A stretch of 64,000 nt of DNA, from positions 10,775,752-10,839,751 of the forward strand of contig CM046838.1 of NCBI GenBank assembly GCA_025618425.1, given 5' to 3'. Position 1 is the first letter of the stretch; each line of letters starts with the position of its first letter. A model generated the notes under the pieces. That model saw only the letters and a list, made by a program, of their open reading frames with translations, made no database searches and was not told the origin of the DNA. Shown here in pieces: positions 31,701 through 37,475 of this stretch. The translations under genes and the position numbers were made by a program. Source of the stretch: Heliocidaris tuberculata. Its lineage: Eukaryota > Echinodermata > Echinoidea > Camarodonta > Echinometridae.

Positions 31701-33897
31701 CAAAATCAAGATTTGCGTTCATATATTCCGTGTGCGTAGCTTTAGGACCCTTTCATTTTGTCGAATAAAATTTGACACCGCATCGACATTGACTTGAAAA
31801 TTCATGTAATTGACATTCGTTCGTCATAATCTTTTCAGTGATTTTAACTTTATGTATGTAGAATCAAGATTAGTCCATTTGACAGTCCTATTTAGTCTGT
31901 ATTAAACCTAGAAAAGTTCTTTCCGTTGAAGTTTTTTTTTCTTCATTTAATTGTGATCTCATTTGGTCTCCAAACAATTTCAGCTTTGTTGCCGAGAAAT
32001 TGACTTTGGGCAATTTGCATAAATCTAAATGGCACCTTCGAGGCAATATTTAGTAGCGAAAGACAACTTACGCAGATTGTGTCAACTGATCTACGTACTA
32101 TTCTATATGTGTTGTTCGTCATTGCACATGCAACCTGTGAGAAGGAGGTTACACAGTATATTTGTCTGATGATACTGCATGATACCTCTATTTAGGGGTT
32201 TTGAGGGGTGTAAAATCAAGTTTTGATGTTATTTTTAGACAACTTTATAATTATCACATAAATTCCATGTAGATACCACCTTAATCATATTTGAACAAGT
32301 GAAATGGTATTTTTTTCAGTTAGAACATGGACCTACATGTACATGTACATGTACAATTCCCTGGTTATATGAAAGTACATGTACGCCTACATGTACTAAT
32401 GACTTTGTATGAAATAATGTCAGTAAAATACAAGGGGCTGGGAATGTTCAAATATGACGTTGAATTAAATGAGAATTAATCCTTTTATAGAAAATGTGCT
32501 TGAATCGCTTAATTATGGTTGTTAGTTTGGTTTGATTGTTTATTTAACCTGGTAAGAGTTTCAATAAAAACAGAAAAATCATAGAAACATATTCATTTAG
32601 TGAAAGTTTGAGATTTATCAATCAAAGAGAAGGGAGGTTATGAATTTTTGAAAGTTGAGATCACTAGTGATACGACGATCTTTGCATTGATAATGCAGTC
32701 ATGATGTGTGATGTCATATAGAGAACTTTCCTACAGTATTTGTTTTATATTATTCAAAGAATCCCTTTTCATATAAACTCTTATCCTGAAAAAAAGACGT
32801 TTTCCATGGGAGGGCATGTACAAAAAAATTATGTTTCCCATAATCAATCATGGACAATGGACATTGAAATGGATTATACGCCCAACAAAACACCTTAATA
32901 GAGGTATCAAACATTATCATGGACATTACTGCGTAACCTCCTTTCGATGTCTTACAGGCTACATGTACAAGATGAACAACACAATTGAAGTCACGTATCA
33001 TCGCGCATATAGAATAGTACGTAGATTAGTTGACACATTCTGCGTAAGTTGTCTTTCGCCACTAAATATTACTTCGAAGGGACCATTTATATTTATGCAA
33101 ATTATGCAAATTGCCCATTGAAGTCGATTTTTCGGCAACAAAGCTAAAGTTGTTCGGAGACCACAAATTAAGAACTTCAACAGAAAGAACTTTTCATGGA
33201 TCATAAAACTGTCAAGTCGACTAGACATATAAAAGAAATTTGGATCAACCACCGAATAAAATGACTTTTCAGCTGCTGGAAACAAAGTGCATACATGTAG
33301 CTTAACAATAATAGGTCCCCCCATCATACAAGTACATGTACCTCTGAATTAGTTAGATCTACCGAAATTTACACAATTTAAAATGCTTGAGAAATGGTGA
33401 CTGAATTTTAAAAAAATGTGAAGTCATGACTCATATTTTTGAAATGGTAAACAAATGTTCTTGTTAGCCACACGGGCTTGATGTTTTATAAAAATTTGAC
33501 ACTGAACATCAAGCCACACAGGGGAAGCAATCTCCCGTATGGAGAAACAAGTAAACAAAAAAATAAGTGGGCAAGATTCATCCATTTCCACGTACATGTA
33601 TGATGGGGGGTTGTGTGTCCGGAGACTCCGGACACTTAACAAAAAATGTCACCTGATGCATATTTTTTGTCAAATCCTACGACAAAATTGGCAGATTATT
33701 TTGTGTGTGGCTATGTTGTGTGGCTATGTTCTTCTTAGACTTAATGTTAGGCCTAGTTAAGTTCTTTTTTTATTAGGTCTATTATTATTAATTTGAAGAA
33801 GAAAAAAAAAGAATCATCTAAAGTCAGTAAACAAACACAACTTACCATAACATAAAATGGCAAGAAACACTATCAAAATGTCTCCGAATGCCACCAT
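822..33897 (-). CDS. Type I cytokine receptor-like membrane protein (10-exon gene)
   Basis: Ten exons on the minus strand join in phase: 33897-33846, 26659-26539, 26150-25999, 25638-25406, 14245-14089, 13417-13326, 9636-9393, 9063-8794, 7644-7481 and 1802-822. They total 2466 nt, or 821 codons plus stop. All introns are GT-AG. Predicted order: signal peptide (about 1-17); FN3-like D1 (18-108, W39, C61, C68, C80); D2 (109-238, C144, C169, C219); D3 (239-350); D4 (351-440); transmembrane helix (about 453-476); box1-like IRPKIPEREEF (504-514); Ser/Pro-rich tail with DSGY at Y644, Y665 and Y705. About a dozen N-glycosylation sequons lie in the ectodomain. This layout is that of gp130/domeless-type class I cytokine receptors, which signal through JAK/STAT. 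I see no WSXWS box; NHHNGRST sits about where it would be. The family call is inference; the exon structure is read directly. Confidence 0.82.
1884..2057 (-). other. Possible cassette exon of the receptor gene
   Basis: A 174-nt stretch bounded by TAG at its 5' side and GTATTC at its 3' side, open for 58 codons. It is phase 0 at both ends, so it could be included between exons 9 and 10 without a shift. Its base composition is richer in GC than the neighbouring intron, and it lies 81 nt from exon 10. Against it: the polypyrimidine tract before the acceptor is poor, and the peptide (from AMNKRGDSRIIY to NTAAHMAENK) resembles nothing I know. A second frame is also nearly open, so the stretch could be a repeat relic. 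Confidence 0.3.
2650..3032. repeat. (TA)n-bounded short interspersed repeats
   Basis: Two units separated by TA microsatellites at about 2650-2674, 2838-2876 and 3010-3031. The first (2676-2837) is partly palindromic (GGGGGAATCCTA with AGGATTCCCCT) and shares words with 50330-50470. The second (2876-3012) recurs inverted at 37926-38062. Confidence 0.6.
3195..3560. repeat. Repeat built from TCCCGTACTAT-like words
   Basis: Several variants of TCCCGTACTAT and AGTCCC/GGGACT, plus TTAGCCC/GGGCTAA words in both orientations, with a poly-C run at 3480-3491. The ends show loose inverted symmetry. Looks like a decayed hairpin element; no coding potential. Confidence 0.45.
4869..5640 (+). repeat. Dispersed 770-bp repeat, copy 1
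   Basis: Shares extended similarity, in the same orientation, with 46691-47453. Shared landmarks are ACTAGC.GAAGCAGCC, TTCATGATTAATCA, ATGTTACGTCGGCCCTGTGG, GATTCTCGCACA, CTTAGGAGGACCGAC and CGATATTCCTAAGTG. No terminal inverted repeats or ORFs seen. Possibly a degenerate retroelement fragment or gene duplicate; type unknown. Confidence 0.65.
6090..7441. mobile_element. Hairpin MITE fragment split by a nested insertion
   Basis: 6090-6432 and 7374-7441 match one continuous MITE seen at 28183-28772 (shared GAGTACTGCCC.GAGGGTAAA, TGATCTCATTTTTCAAACAT and CTTTCACCATCCTGTTTTTC). The two parts are separated by the 933-bp element 6437-7369. The 3' end is the CCTTTAA terminus. Confidence 0.7.
6437..7369. 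mobile_element. 933-bp element inserted with TTAA duplication
   Basis: Flanked by TTAA at 6433-6436 and 7370-7373, exactly where the uninterrupted MITE copy at 28183-28772 continues. Ends are imperfect inverted repeats (AGTAGATATTC at the left, GAATGTGTACT at the right). No long ORF, so non-autonomous. A TTAA target site is typical of piggyBac-like elements, but the ends are not a standard piggyBac match. Confidence 0.6.
7481..7644 (-). CDS. Cytokine receptor-like gene, exon 9 (transmembrane helix)
   Basis: Codes for residues 441-495. Acceptor CTACCTTCAG, donor GTAAGATTTCC. A hydrophobic run from VLIIIVSILLAV through FIFSLTGCTYLCV spans the membrane. HGPRWTQPF follows on the cytoplasmic side. 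Ends in phase 0, matching the tail exon. Confidence 0.88.
8470..8752. repeat. MITE-like repeat ending GGTACCCTTTAAG
   Basis: The segment from about 8590 to 8722 (AATTGCAATATCTCTTTATAG, ATACAGAGCAAAATTATTTT, GGTACCCTTTAAG) recurs inverted at 45636-45745. A GC-richer stretch with CGCGTGCGGGTGCGTCGAG lies at its left. Non-coding. Confidence 0.5.
8794..9063 (-). CDS. Cytokine receptor-like gene, exon 8 (membrane-proximal D4)
   Basis: Codes for residues 351-440: one whole FN3-like module in a single exon with phase 1 at both ends. Acceptor GTTTTACAG, donor GTTAGAAC (less usual, but the only one that fits). LLKWDPPWSPHTGDCIVNYAI is the B-C strand pattern, and VYKVKITPMIYNGTGPAF the F-G pattern. 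NTT (twice) and NGT are sequons. Confidence 0.85.
9393..9636 (-). CDS. Cytokine receptor-like gene, exon 7 (D3 main part)
   Basis: Codes for residues 270-350 plus one base. Acceptor TTTCCACTAG, donor GTAAGTGATAG. Reads PPPEDHRHGILLFYEICYRVV, the conserved C-strand of an FN3 module, and ends with DAYEVKVFANNSVGG, a classical F-G strand pattern. The splice acceptor and the 5' third of this exon have three decayed tandem copies just upstream (9705-10005). Confidence 0.88.
9705..10005 (-). pseudogene. Three decayed tandem copies of receptor exon 7 start
   Basis: Three units at about 9705-9760, 9808-9895 and 9922-10005 repeat the splice acceptor and the 5' part of exon 7. In the gene's direction, the second unit reads CCACTAG, then SPPEDRQHGIQVLQFCEICYSV, which is open. 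The third reads LNHRHGILQSYEICYCVVTIN after a frame change. The first has a stop (PP*DQQHGT). Spacing is about 110-120 bp. They lie just upstream of the real exon and lack its 3' part and donor. Confidence 0.75.
11191..12144 (+). mobile_element. GACG-tailed tandem-repeat element, ATGCCTCCG family, copy 1
   Basis: Starts TTTATGCCTCCGCC, holds six units of about 150-165 bp (each with TTGCCCCTCCC, GCCAAGTCTGAAGTTGATC, CCTCATGACCCCAAAATCTA), then a (ACGG)n tract. It ends in a hairpin with ATGCCTCCGG and GGCGGAGGCATAAAA. The order tandem core, ACGG microsatellite, terminal hairpin resembles pearl/HINE-type non-autonomous Helitron-like elements of molluscs and echinoderms (inference). Confidence 0.7.
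12145..13325. other. Intron sequence without recognised features
   Basis: Receptor intron 6, rest. I see only short A- and T-rich runs and a moderately GC-rich patch around 12450-12660 that is not open in a useful frame and has no splice-site pair. Confidence 0.4.
13326..13417 (-). CDS. Cytokine receptor-like gene, exon 6 (D3 start)
   Basis: Codes for residues 239-269. Acceptor ATATTAATAG, donor GTAATT. A short exon that starts module D3 (VPSSGPTITERSS) and ends at NITFTIQ, the B strand, so that PPPEDH of exon 7 follows directly, as in an FN3 B-C turn. Phase 1 in, phase 0 out. Confidence 0.72.
14089..14245 (-). CDS. Cytokine receptor-like gene, exon 5 (D2, second part)
   Basis: Codes for residues 187-238 plus one base. 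Acceptor TGTGTTTAG, donor GTAAGAGG. Contains LKPFSNYSISVWCRI, the E-F strand pattern (L.PF..Y...V) typical of FN3 domains in cytokine receptors. NHHNGRST follows where WSXWS would be expected. NYS and NFT are sequons. Confidence 0.8.
14246..15165. other. Intron sequence without recognised features
   Basis: Start of the 11.2-kb receptor intron 4. AT-rich; open frames such as that at 14534-14767 lack splice sites and any recognisable domain. Confidence 0.4.
15174..17601. repeat. Dispersed TGTAATGTCCGTAACG motif cluster
   Basis: About nine near-identical copies of TGTAATGTCCGTAA[CT]G at about 15174 (minus, partial), 15871, 16024 (minus), 16050 (minus), 16846, 17195, 17219, 17407 and 17586. Related TGTAACATC.GAAAC words lie at 15333 and 17634. 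The intervening sequence is not repeated in any obvious way and spacing is irregular, so this is not a simple tandem array. Confidence 0.65.
16250..16680. mobile_element. TA-flanked MITE, short copy
   Basis: 431 bp between TA at 16248-16249 and 16681-16682. Termini TGATGGGGGACCTAAAGC and GCTTTAGGACCCCTTGCCA are inverted repeats. Similar in opposite orientation to both ends of 31481-33326. TA duplication and inverted ends suggest a Tc1/mariner-type non-autonomous element. Contains a 109-codon open frame on the minus strand (16681-16352) that I consider fortuitous. Confidence 0.65.
17778..18260 (+). mobile_element. GACG-tailed repeat element, GTCCCCGCCG family, truncated copy
   Basis: Opens with ACAAGTGAATGAGTAAATTA then TGTCCCCGCCGGAAGTG, as the copies at 35853 and 55730. 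Contains about three degenerate 145-bp units (TTTGCATAATTAATGAATTTC, CCCTATCAGATAAAAC). Lacks the ACGG tract and terminal hairpin. Confidence 0.65.
18261..19128. other. Intron sequence without recognised features
   Basis: AT-rich receptor intron sequence. No coding or repeat feature that I can support. Confidence 0.35.
19129..19330. mobile_element. Near-perfect 202-bp hairpin element
   Basis: Arms of about 96 bp from TACCGTAATACTCAAG to CTTTACGAACAG with a 9-nt loop (CCATGCTAA). Only about two mismatched or missing bases are visible. A diverged partial copy of the loop region (GTCGTTCGTAAAGCCATGC) lies just left at 19103. No ORF. Confidence 0.7.
19445..19680. mobile_element. MITE with AGGCCAA...TTGGCCT ends
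   Basis: Inverted termini AGGCCAAATAAAAATTCCTA and TAGGAATCGATTTTACTTGG. The centre has long T and G runs (19549-19581). A related copy is at 28829-29182. Confidence 0.55.
20544..21042. mobile_element. 499-bp long-armed inverted repeat
   Basis: TTTAAAGGGGGTACCCAATG at the left is mirrored by CATTGGGTACCCCCTTTAAA at the right. Symmetry continues for about 210 bp (including GGTAACCACAATGACGTCAA) with few mismatches, around a centre of about 80 bp rich in GCGC. Non-coding foldback element, probably young. Confidence 0.75.
21141..21176. repeat. Short perfect hairpin
   Basis: TAGTGGGGGGATGAT and its exact complement ATCATCCCCCCACTA surround a 6-nt loop. It lies in an otherwise plain stretch right of the 499-bp inverted repeat. 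Confidence 0.5.
21428..22840 (+). mobile_element. GACG-tailed tandem-repeat element, ATGCCTCCG family, copy 2
   Basis: Begins ACAAGATGAATGCGACTGCG then TATGCCTCTGCC. Seven or so units of about 150 bp follow (TGACCTTTGACCTACGTACC, CCAAAATCTAATCAGATCG, AAGTTTGAAGTTCATACCTC). A (ACGG)n-like tract and the ATGCCTCCGG/GGCGGAGGCATAAAAA hairpin close it. Same subfamily as 52115-53208. Interrupted by a small MITE at 22530-22675. Confidence 0.72.
22530..22675. mobile_element. 146-bp MITE inserted in the tandem array
   Basis: Ends GGGCCCTCTTG and CAAGAGGGCCC are inverted repeats, with further inverted AGTTGCGTTTAATT words inside. It splits an array unit within AATCAG/AGATC, so the target duplication is only one or two bases and ambiguous. 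Confidence 0.65.
22841..25405. other. Intron sequence, no strong features
   Basis: Right part of receptor intron 4. AT-rich with scattered TACATGTA words. Open frames up to about 110 codons (22713-23045, which overlaps the GACG-tailed array end) show no domain. Confidence 0.35.
25406..25638 (-). CDS. Cytokine receptor-like gene, exon 4 (D2, first part)
   Basis: Codes for residues 109-186. Acceptor TTTTGACACAG, donor GTATTG, which is weaker than the other donors. Opens with VGPPSVLASDID and continues to STNITFVV, an FN3 A-B strand pattern. It has cysteines 144 and 169 and sequons NIT and NLT. With exon 5 the module is about 130 residues, longer than a normal FN3 domain. So there is either an insertion or a missed boundary in the 11.2-kb intron that follows; the phases join without one. 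Confidence 0.75.
25741..25788. repeat. A-rich tract
   Basis: A run of about 31 A followed by GAAGAAAAAA. It may be a slippage product or the tail of an old retroposed sequence. The lysine- or phenylalanine-rich open frames across it are artefacts. Confidence 0.6.
25999..26150 (-). CDS. Cytokine receptor-like gene, exon 3 (D1, C-terminal half)
   Basis: Codes for residues 58-108 plus one base. Acceptor CTCCTTGTAG, donor GTAAGAGA. Carries three cysteines (61, 68, 80) in a 20-residue stretch, resembling the disulphide-rich N-terminal cytokine-binding module, and an NAT sequon. Ends in phase 1, a typical module boundary. Confidence 0.8.
26539..26659 (-). CDS. Cytokine receptor-like gene, exon 2 (D1, N-terminal half)
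   Basis: Codes for residues 18-57 plus two bases of codon 58. Acceptor TTTTCCAG, donor GTAAGTAT. Contains LNFIVSWEP, the strand-B tryptophan pattern of an FN3 module, and the N-glycosylation sites NYT and NLT. Enters in phase 1, as usual for an extracellular module, and leaves in phase 2. Confidence 0.78.
26660..27319. other. Intron sequence without recognised features
   Basis: Start of receptor intron 1. AT-rich with an A run at about 27059-27074. Confidence 0.35.
27320..27720. repeat. G/C-run-rich repeat with CTTGTCAGAGAATT words
   Basis: Poly-G at 27325-27349 and 27586-27600, and CTTGTCAGAGAATTA twice. The same words occur in the 258-bp inverted repeat at 35058-35822, so this looks like a diverged, partly duplicated relative. 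Confidence 0.5.
28183..28772. mobile_element. MITE, TTAAAGGGAAATCCAACCTT family
   Basis: 590 bp with perfect 20-bp terminal inverted repeats, TTAAAGGGAAATCCAACCTT and its complement. Subterminal regions are also inverted (AACAATAAGAAAGTTATGGA against CATAACTTTCTTAGTC). Relatives: 6090-7441 (interrupted) and 50560-51112. Confidence 0.8.
28829..29182. mobile_element. MITE with GGCCAAGTAAAATTGATTCC ends, copy 2
   Basis: Left end GGCCAAGTAAAATTGATTCC then TAGTTTCTCATCC; right end GAAACTAGGAATTAATTC then TATTTTAACC. Same family as 19445-19680 but with a longer centre. Confidence 0.5.
29357..29880. mobile_element. MITE, TTAAAGGGAAAGTCCACCC family
   Basis: 524 bp with perfect 19-bp termini TTAAAGGGAAAGTCCACCC and its complement. 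Internal inverted words include CCAATCAAACACAAATTGGC and GCCAATTTGTGTTTGATTG. Related to, but distinct from, 28183-28772. A third, interrupted member is at 30418-31330. Confidence 0.8.
30025..30234. mobile_element. MITE with GGCCCGAATTCACAAAGGA ends
   Basis: 210 bp. Left GGCCCGAATTCACAAAGGA; right TCCTTTGTGAATTCGGGCC, a 19-bp inverted pair. GTTTAAACCATGG words and a GCGCGC-rich centre lie inside. Confidence 0.8.
30418..31330. mobile_element. Partial GTCCACCC-family MITE, interrupted
   Basis: 30418-30623 and 31270-31330 align with the first 250 bp of 29357-29880 (GTCCACCCTG, GAGAAATAGATTAGTA, TTTGCTC, GATAAAGGAACAGATTTTTT). The break holds a 643-bp element. The right part of the MITE is missing or decayed. 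Confidence 0.6.
30624..31266. mobile_element. TTA-flanked element made of TACGC/GCGTA words
   Basis: TTA duplicated at 30621-30623 and 31267-31269. Termini AGGGGGTTTCACACCGGGCC and GGCCCGGTGTGAAAGGGGAT are inverted repeats, and symmetry extends into GTAGAGTTGCGTAG / AACGCAACTCTACGC. A TTA site and GGG-type ends suit PIF/Harbinger non-autonomous elements. The interior has about 27 occurrences of TACGC or GCGTA by hand count, far denser than its AT-rich surroundings. Confidence 0.7.
31481..33326. mobile_element. TA-flanked long-armed foldback element, long copy
   Basis: 1846 bp between TA at 31479-31480 and 33327-33328. Ends TGGCAAGGGGTCCTTAAAGC and AGGTCCCCCCATCA match 16250-16680 in opposite orientation. 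Inner parts are a long inverted repeat: 31900-32215 (AAAGACAACTTACGCAGATT, GATACCTCTATTTAGG) mirrors 32880-33215. No transposase frame is visible in the centre. Confidence 0.7.
33846..33897 (-). CDS. Cytokine receptor-like gene, exon 1 (signal peptide)
   Basis: Codes for the first 17 residues and one base of codon 18. The peptide MVAFGDILIVFLAILCY is a short hydrophobic signal sequence for the secretory pathway. The start ATG has A at -3 and G at +4, a good Kozak context. The donor is GTAAGTTG. The following intron, at 7.2 kb, is one of the longest in the gene and is packed with mobile elements. Confidence 0.75.
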
Positions 33898-35049
33898 CTT
33901 CGAGTAGAGTAGACAATTCCAATTTTCAATTTCAAAGACAGCAAATGCTAAGACAGTGCTAGTGTCAAGTTCCAAACAAAAGGATGGCAGTGAACTCTTT
34001 GTCTACCCTTTAAGTACAATTTTAAGGCTACACTGGAGTCAGCATATGGGGCCAAACGGCAACTATCATAGTATCAGCTAGCTTTGTCATGACGATTGCT
34101 GCTGCAAGACTGAGTCGAGTAAGAGCACGGAAAAGCCATGGATCTACCATTCGTCAAATCAATTAAGTTGAAATATGATTAGGTAACTCCACAAAGAGCT
34201 TGTAAAAGCGAAAGTTCTTCTAACGCTAACTCTCCTCTCATCTTGACTTCACAGGTGTGTGGGTGTTGGTGCACTTGTTGATCTGTTATCAATTCAAGTG
34301 TAATACATTGTATGTAGCATACATGTATATTGCGCGAGTATGGTAAGTAAAATTAATGCACGCACGTATGTCAGTTGGGCATATGATGGGGAGGGTATAT
34401 AGGGAGGGGATCGGAGAGGGACCATGAATTTAAAAAAAAATGAGTACCCCTTCCCAAACCTCCCTAATATAGGTGGTGGCCTTGTTCATTAATCATTAAT
34501 CGTATTGCATCCACCTGCTGCAAGACCGGTGTGCAGCCACGCCCCCCCCCCCCCCCCCCCATGATGCCCATTGCCCATGTATGCACTCGAAATGCACGGG
34601 GTTGCGGAACTGAGGGGGGGGGGGGCCTGGGGGGCTGCAGCCCCCTACACTTTTTTATCAGAAAAAGGCTCGAAAATTGTCATTAATGAGTGAAATCAGA
34701 TCAGCTCCCCCCTCCCCACTTTCAAAAATGCTCCGCAGCCCCTGCAATGGCTGCTCGAGCGCTATGCCACCTCAGTTAAATTGGATTGGATTGGATTGGA
34801 TTTATTCATATTTGATGTACATCATCTTAAACATACACTCATTGGTAGTACATAATTGTACAGGCCCTCGATCATAATCATTCAGAAGTTATTATTTGTC
34901 AGCTATATACTTTCATACACGAATGGATCGCCGTCAGTAGCCTTCAGTTAAAGCTTGCATGATGCCAGACTAAATTCAATGTGATTTGAAATGTACTTCG
35001 TTGGCTTAGGCCTATGTATTATGGGAGGTAGGCAAATCAACCCTCTATC
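33898..35049. other. 5' flank of the receptor gene
   Basis: Upstream region of the receptor. No clear TATA box near the start. Contains short poly-C (34543-34560) and poly-G runs and a GGATT repeat at 34781-34800. The promoter must lie here, but I cannot point to a core element. Confidence 0.35.
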
Positions 35050-35057
35050 ACTGGAAA

Positions 35058-35822
35058 CCATGGGCGCAAATCCAGGGGGGATAGGAGGACATGTCCCCCC
35101 ACCTTTTTGAAGATAGGTGAATGTCCCCCCCCCCCCTCACCTTTTTGAATAACCCTTTTTTTTTCTGCTTGTCAGAGAATTTGGGAGGAAAATTAGAGCC
35201 CAAAAAGTGAGATAACCTTTTTTCAGATATTTTGGACAGGTACAAAAGTTAAATCATGTGGTGACCCCCCCCCCCCCCCCCCCGAATTTCAAAATGGATT
35301 TGTGCCACTGCTGGAAACAGAAACTTAGGACACGAAGGAGCTAAATATTCAGTGCCTTGTTCTATCAGTTCTATCTATCTATATATCTCTACTCTCATTT
35401 TCTCTCTCTTAACATATATTCACCCCTCCCCTGCTCCCCCTCTCTCTCTTTCTCTTTGGTTGTCATAGGGTAAACTGAATTTTATGTGGACAGGTTTATA
35501 TCCCTAGTCAAAATTAAAAAAAAAAAAAAACATCCCATTAACATGAATATAACTTATTGTCAAAGGCAGTGGCGCAAATTCATTTTGAAATTCGGGGGGG
35601 GGGGGGGGGGGGGTCGATCACCACATGATTTAACTTTTGTACCAGTCCGAAATGTCTGAAAATTTTTTCTGACAACCCCCCCCCCCAAAAAAAAGCTATC
35701 GCATTTTTTTGGCTCTAGTTTTCCTCCCAAATTCTCTAACAAGCAAATTTTTTAAATAGCTTAAAAGGTGGGGGGGGGGGGGGGGGACATGTCCCCCTGT
35801 CCCCCTGGATTTGCACCCATGG
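35058..35822. repeat. Large inverted repeat with homopolymer tracts
   Basis: Arms 35058-35313 and 35565-35822. Landmarks: GGGCGCAAATCCAGGGGG with CCCCCTGGATTTGCACCC; CAGAGAATTTGGGAGG with CCTCCCAAATTCTCT; GTTAAATCATGTGGTGA with TCACCACATGATTTAAC. Poly-C in one arm faces poly-G in the other. The centre (35314-35564) is plain, with CTCTCT runs. Confidence 0.7.
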
Positions 35823-35852
35823 TAAAAGGTTAGACAGGTTGATTCAGTAAGA

Positions 35853-36757
35853 AACAAGTGAATGAGTAAATTACGCAATGCGTAATAAATGTCCCCGCCG
35901 GAAGTGCAGATCTGTGGAAATTAACTAGCCTGAACCTTAAAACTTCAGTGAAAAACTTTAGTGAATAAAATAATAATGTTACTGCATGCAAAAGAAGAGA
36001 ATACCAACAATGCATGTATACAACTGAAATATAAAACATGAAAACATTATGGACCTTCAGCCATTTTGAATAAATTTGCATAAATTTGCATGAATAATGA
36101 ATTTCAAAATTCTGTGTAGAAGTTTGGAAGCCCCCACCCAGCCCTATCAGATAAAACAATCGGAATCAAAATCCGATGTGAAATAGAGAAGTAGCATTTT
36201 TCGTCAATTTAAATAAATTTGCATAAATTTGCATAATTAATGAATTTCAAAATTCTGTGTAGAAGTTTGGAAGCCCCCACCCAGCCCTATCAGATAAAAC
36301 AATCGGAATCAAAATCCGATGTGAAATAGAGGAGAAGTAGCATTTTTCGTCACTTTTGAATAAATTTGCATGAATTTGCATAATTAATGAATTTCACGAT
36401 TTTGTGTAGAAGTTTGGAAGCCCCCACCCAGCCCTATCAGATAAAACAATCGGAATCAAAATCCGATGTGAAATAGAGGAGAAGTAGCATTTTTCGTCAC
36501 TTTTGAATAAATTTGCATGAATTTGCATAATTAATGAATTTCACGATTTTGTGTAGAAGTTTGGAAGCCCTCACCAAGCCCTATCAGATAAAACAATCAG
36601 AATCAAAATCGGCCAAGAAATGACGGAGAAGTAGCATTTTCTAACATTTGAGCACACACGGACAGACGGACGGACGGACGGACGGACACACACACACACG
36701 CACACATGAACGGAGCCCGTTTCATAGTCCCCTCGCGAACTTCGTTCGGCGGGGACA
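35853..36757 (+). mobile_element. GACG-tailed repeat element, GTCCCCGCCG family, full copy 1
   Basis: Starts AACAAGTGAATGAGTAAATT; TGTCCCCGCCG at 35890 is mirrored by CGGCGGGGACA at the end. A 170-bp unique part (CCTGAACCTTAAAACTTCAG) is followed by four units of about 145 bp (GAAGCCCCCACCCAGCCCTA, GGAATCAAAATCCGATGTG). Then come GACAGACGGACGGACGG, an AC microsatellite and a hairpin (CGCGAACTTCGTTCG). Nearly identical to 55730-56493 but with one more unit. Confidence 0.8.
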
Positions 36758-36924
36758 ATAAACAGGCAGGTCATATTTAAATAACTTATTCTATGCACCA
36801 TTACAATAGGAAAATTGAATTCAAAATTTCCCAAGCTAAATTTTGTTAGTTTACGCGATAGTTTTCGAATATTCAAAAAGAAAATGGCCAGGAGGAGAAA
36901 TTCTACAGATTTACTTACAATGTT

Positions 36925-37010
36925 AAGAGGTAGATAGCACCCCAAAATAGGGGGGAAATAGTTATCAGGAAAAAAATAGAATAAAAATATTCTATTTTCC
37001 CCCTATTTCA
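36925..37010. repeat. Hairpin of AT-rich sequence
   Basis: AAATAGGGGGGAAATAG and CTATTTTCCCCCTATTT, with TAGAATAAAAATATTCTA at the tip, form an inverted repeat of about 35 bp per arm. Confidence 0.45.
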
Positions 37011-37382
37011 TTAAGGAAATTAAACAATCTCTCAAAACTTTGCATTTTTTTAGTCGGGTCTCTAGAGGTCTCGAGCTGTTTTCCCCAAGAAGGTCCAAGA
37101 CCTGGTCTCAAGACCTTCAATACTACCTACAACATTGCATTTTATATAATATTTATAATCAAGGAAACAATAAAATTTTTACAGATTAACCCTGAGGAAA
37201 TTGCAGGTATGTTAGGGTTAATTCAAGGAGAATAAGGTTTAAATCAATTATTTAGTCAACTGAAATATTCCAGTGCAATTGTCAGAGGTAGTTCTTGGTG
37301 TATATAAAGAAACCGATATGATGCCTATTCATAGCCTTCTTATTCATATATCTGTCATACGTAAACTTGTAACATGTAGCTG

Positions 37383-37413
<31 letters not shown>

Positions 37414-37475
37414 TATAATGTGTGAGAAATTTGTTCTAATACTATAGCATCGGCAACTCTCGTGGGTAAATTTAC

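Noticed and set aside
36571..36945. Minus-strand frames with Arg-Pro-Ser-Val repeats here and at 56302-56493
   Set aside because: These are translations of the ACGG/AC microsatellite tail of the GACG-tailed elements.
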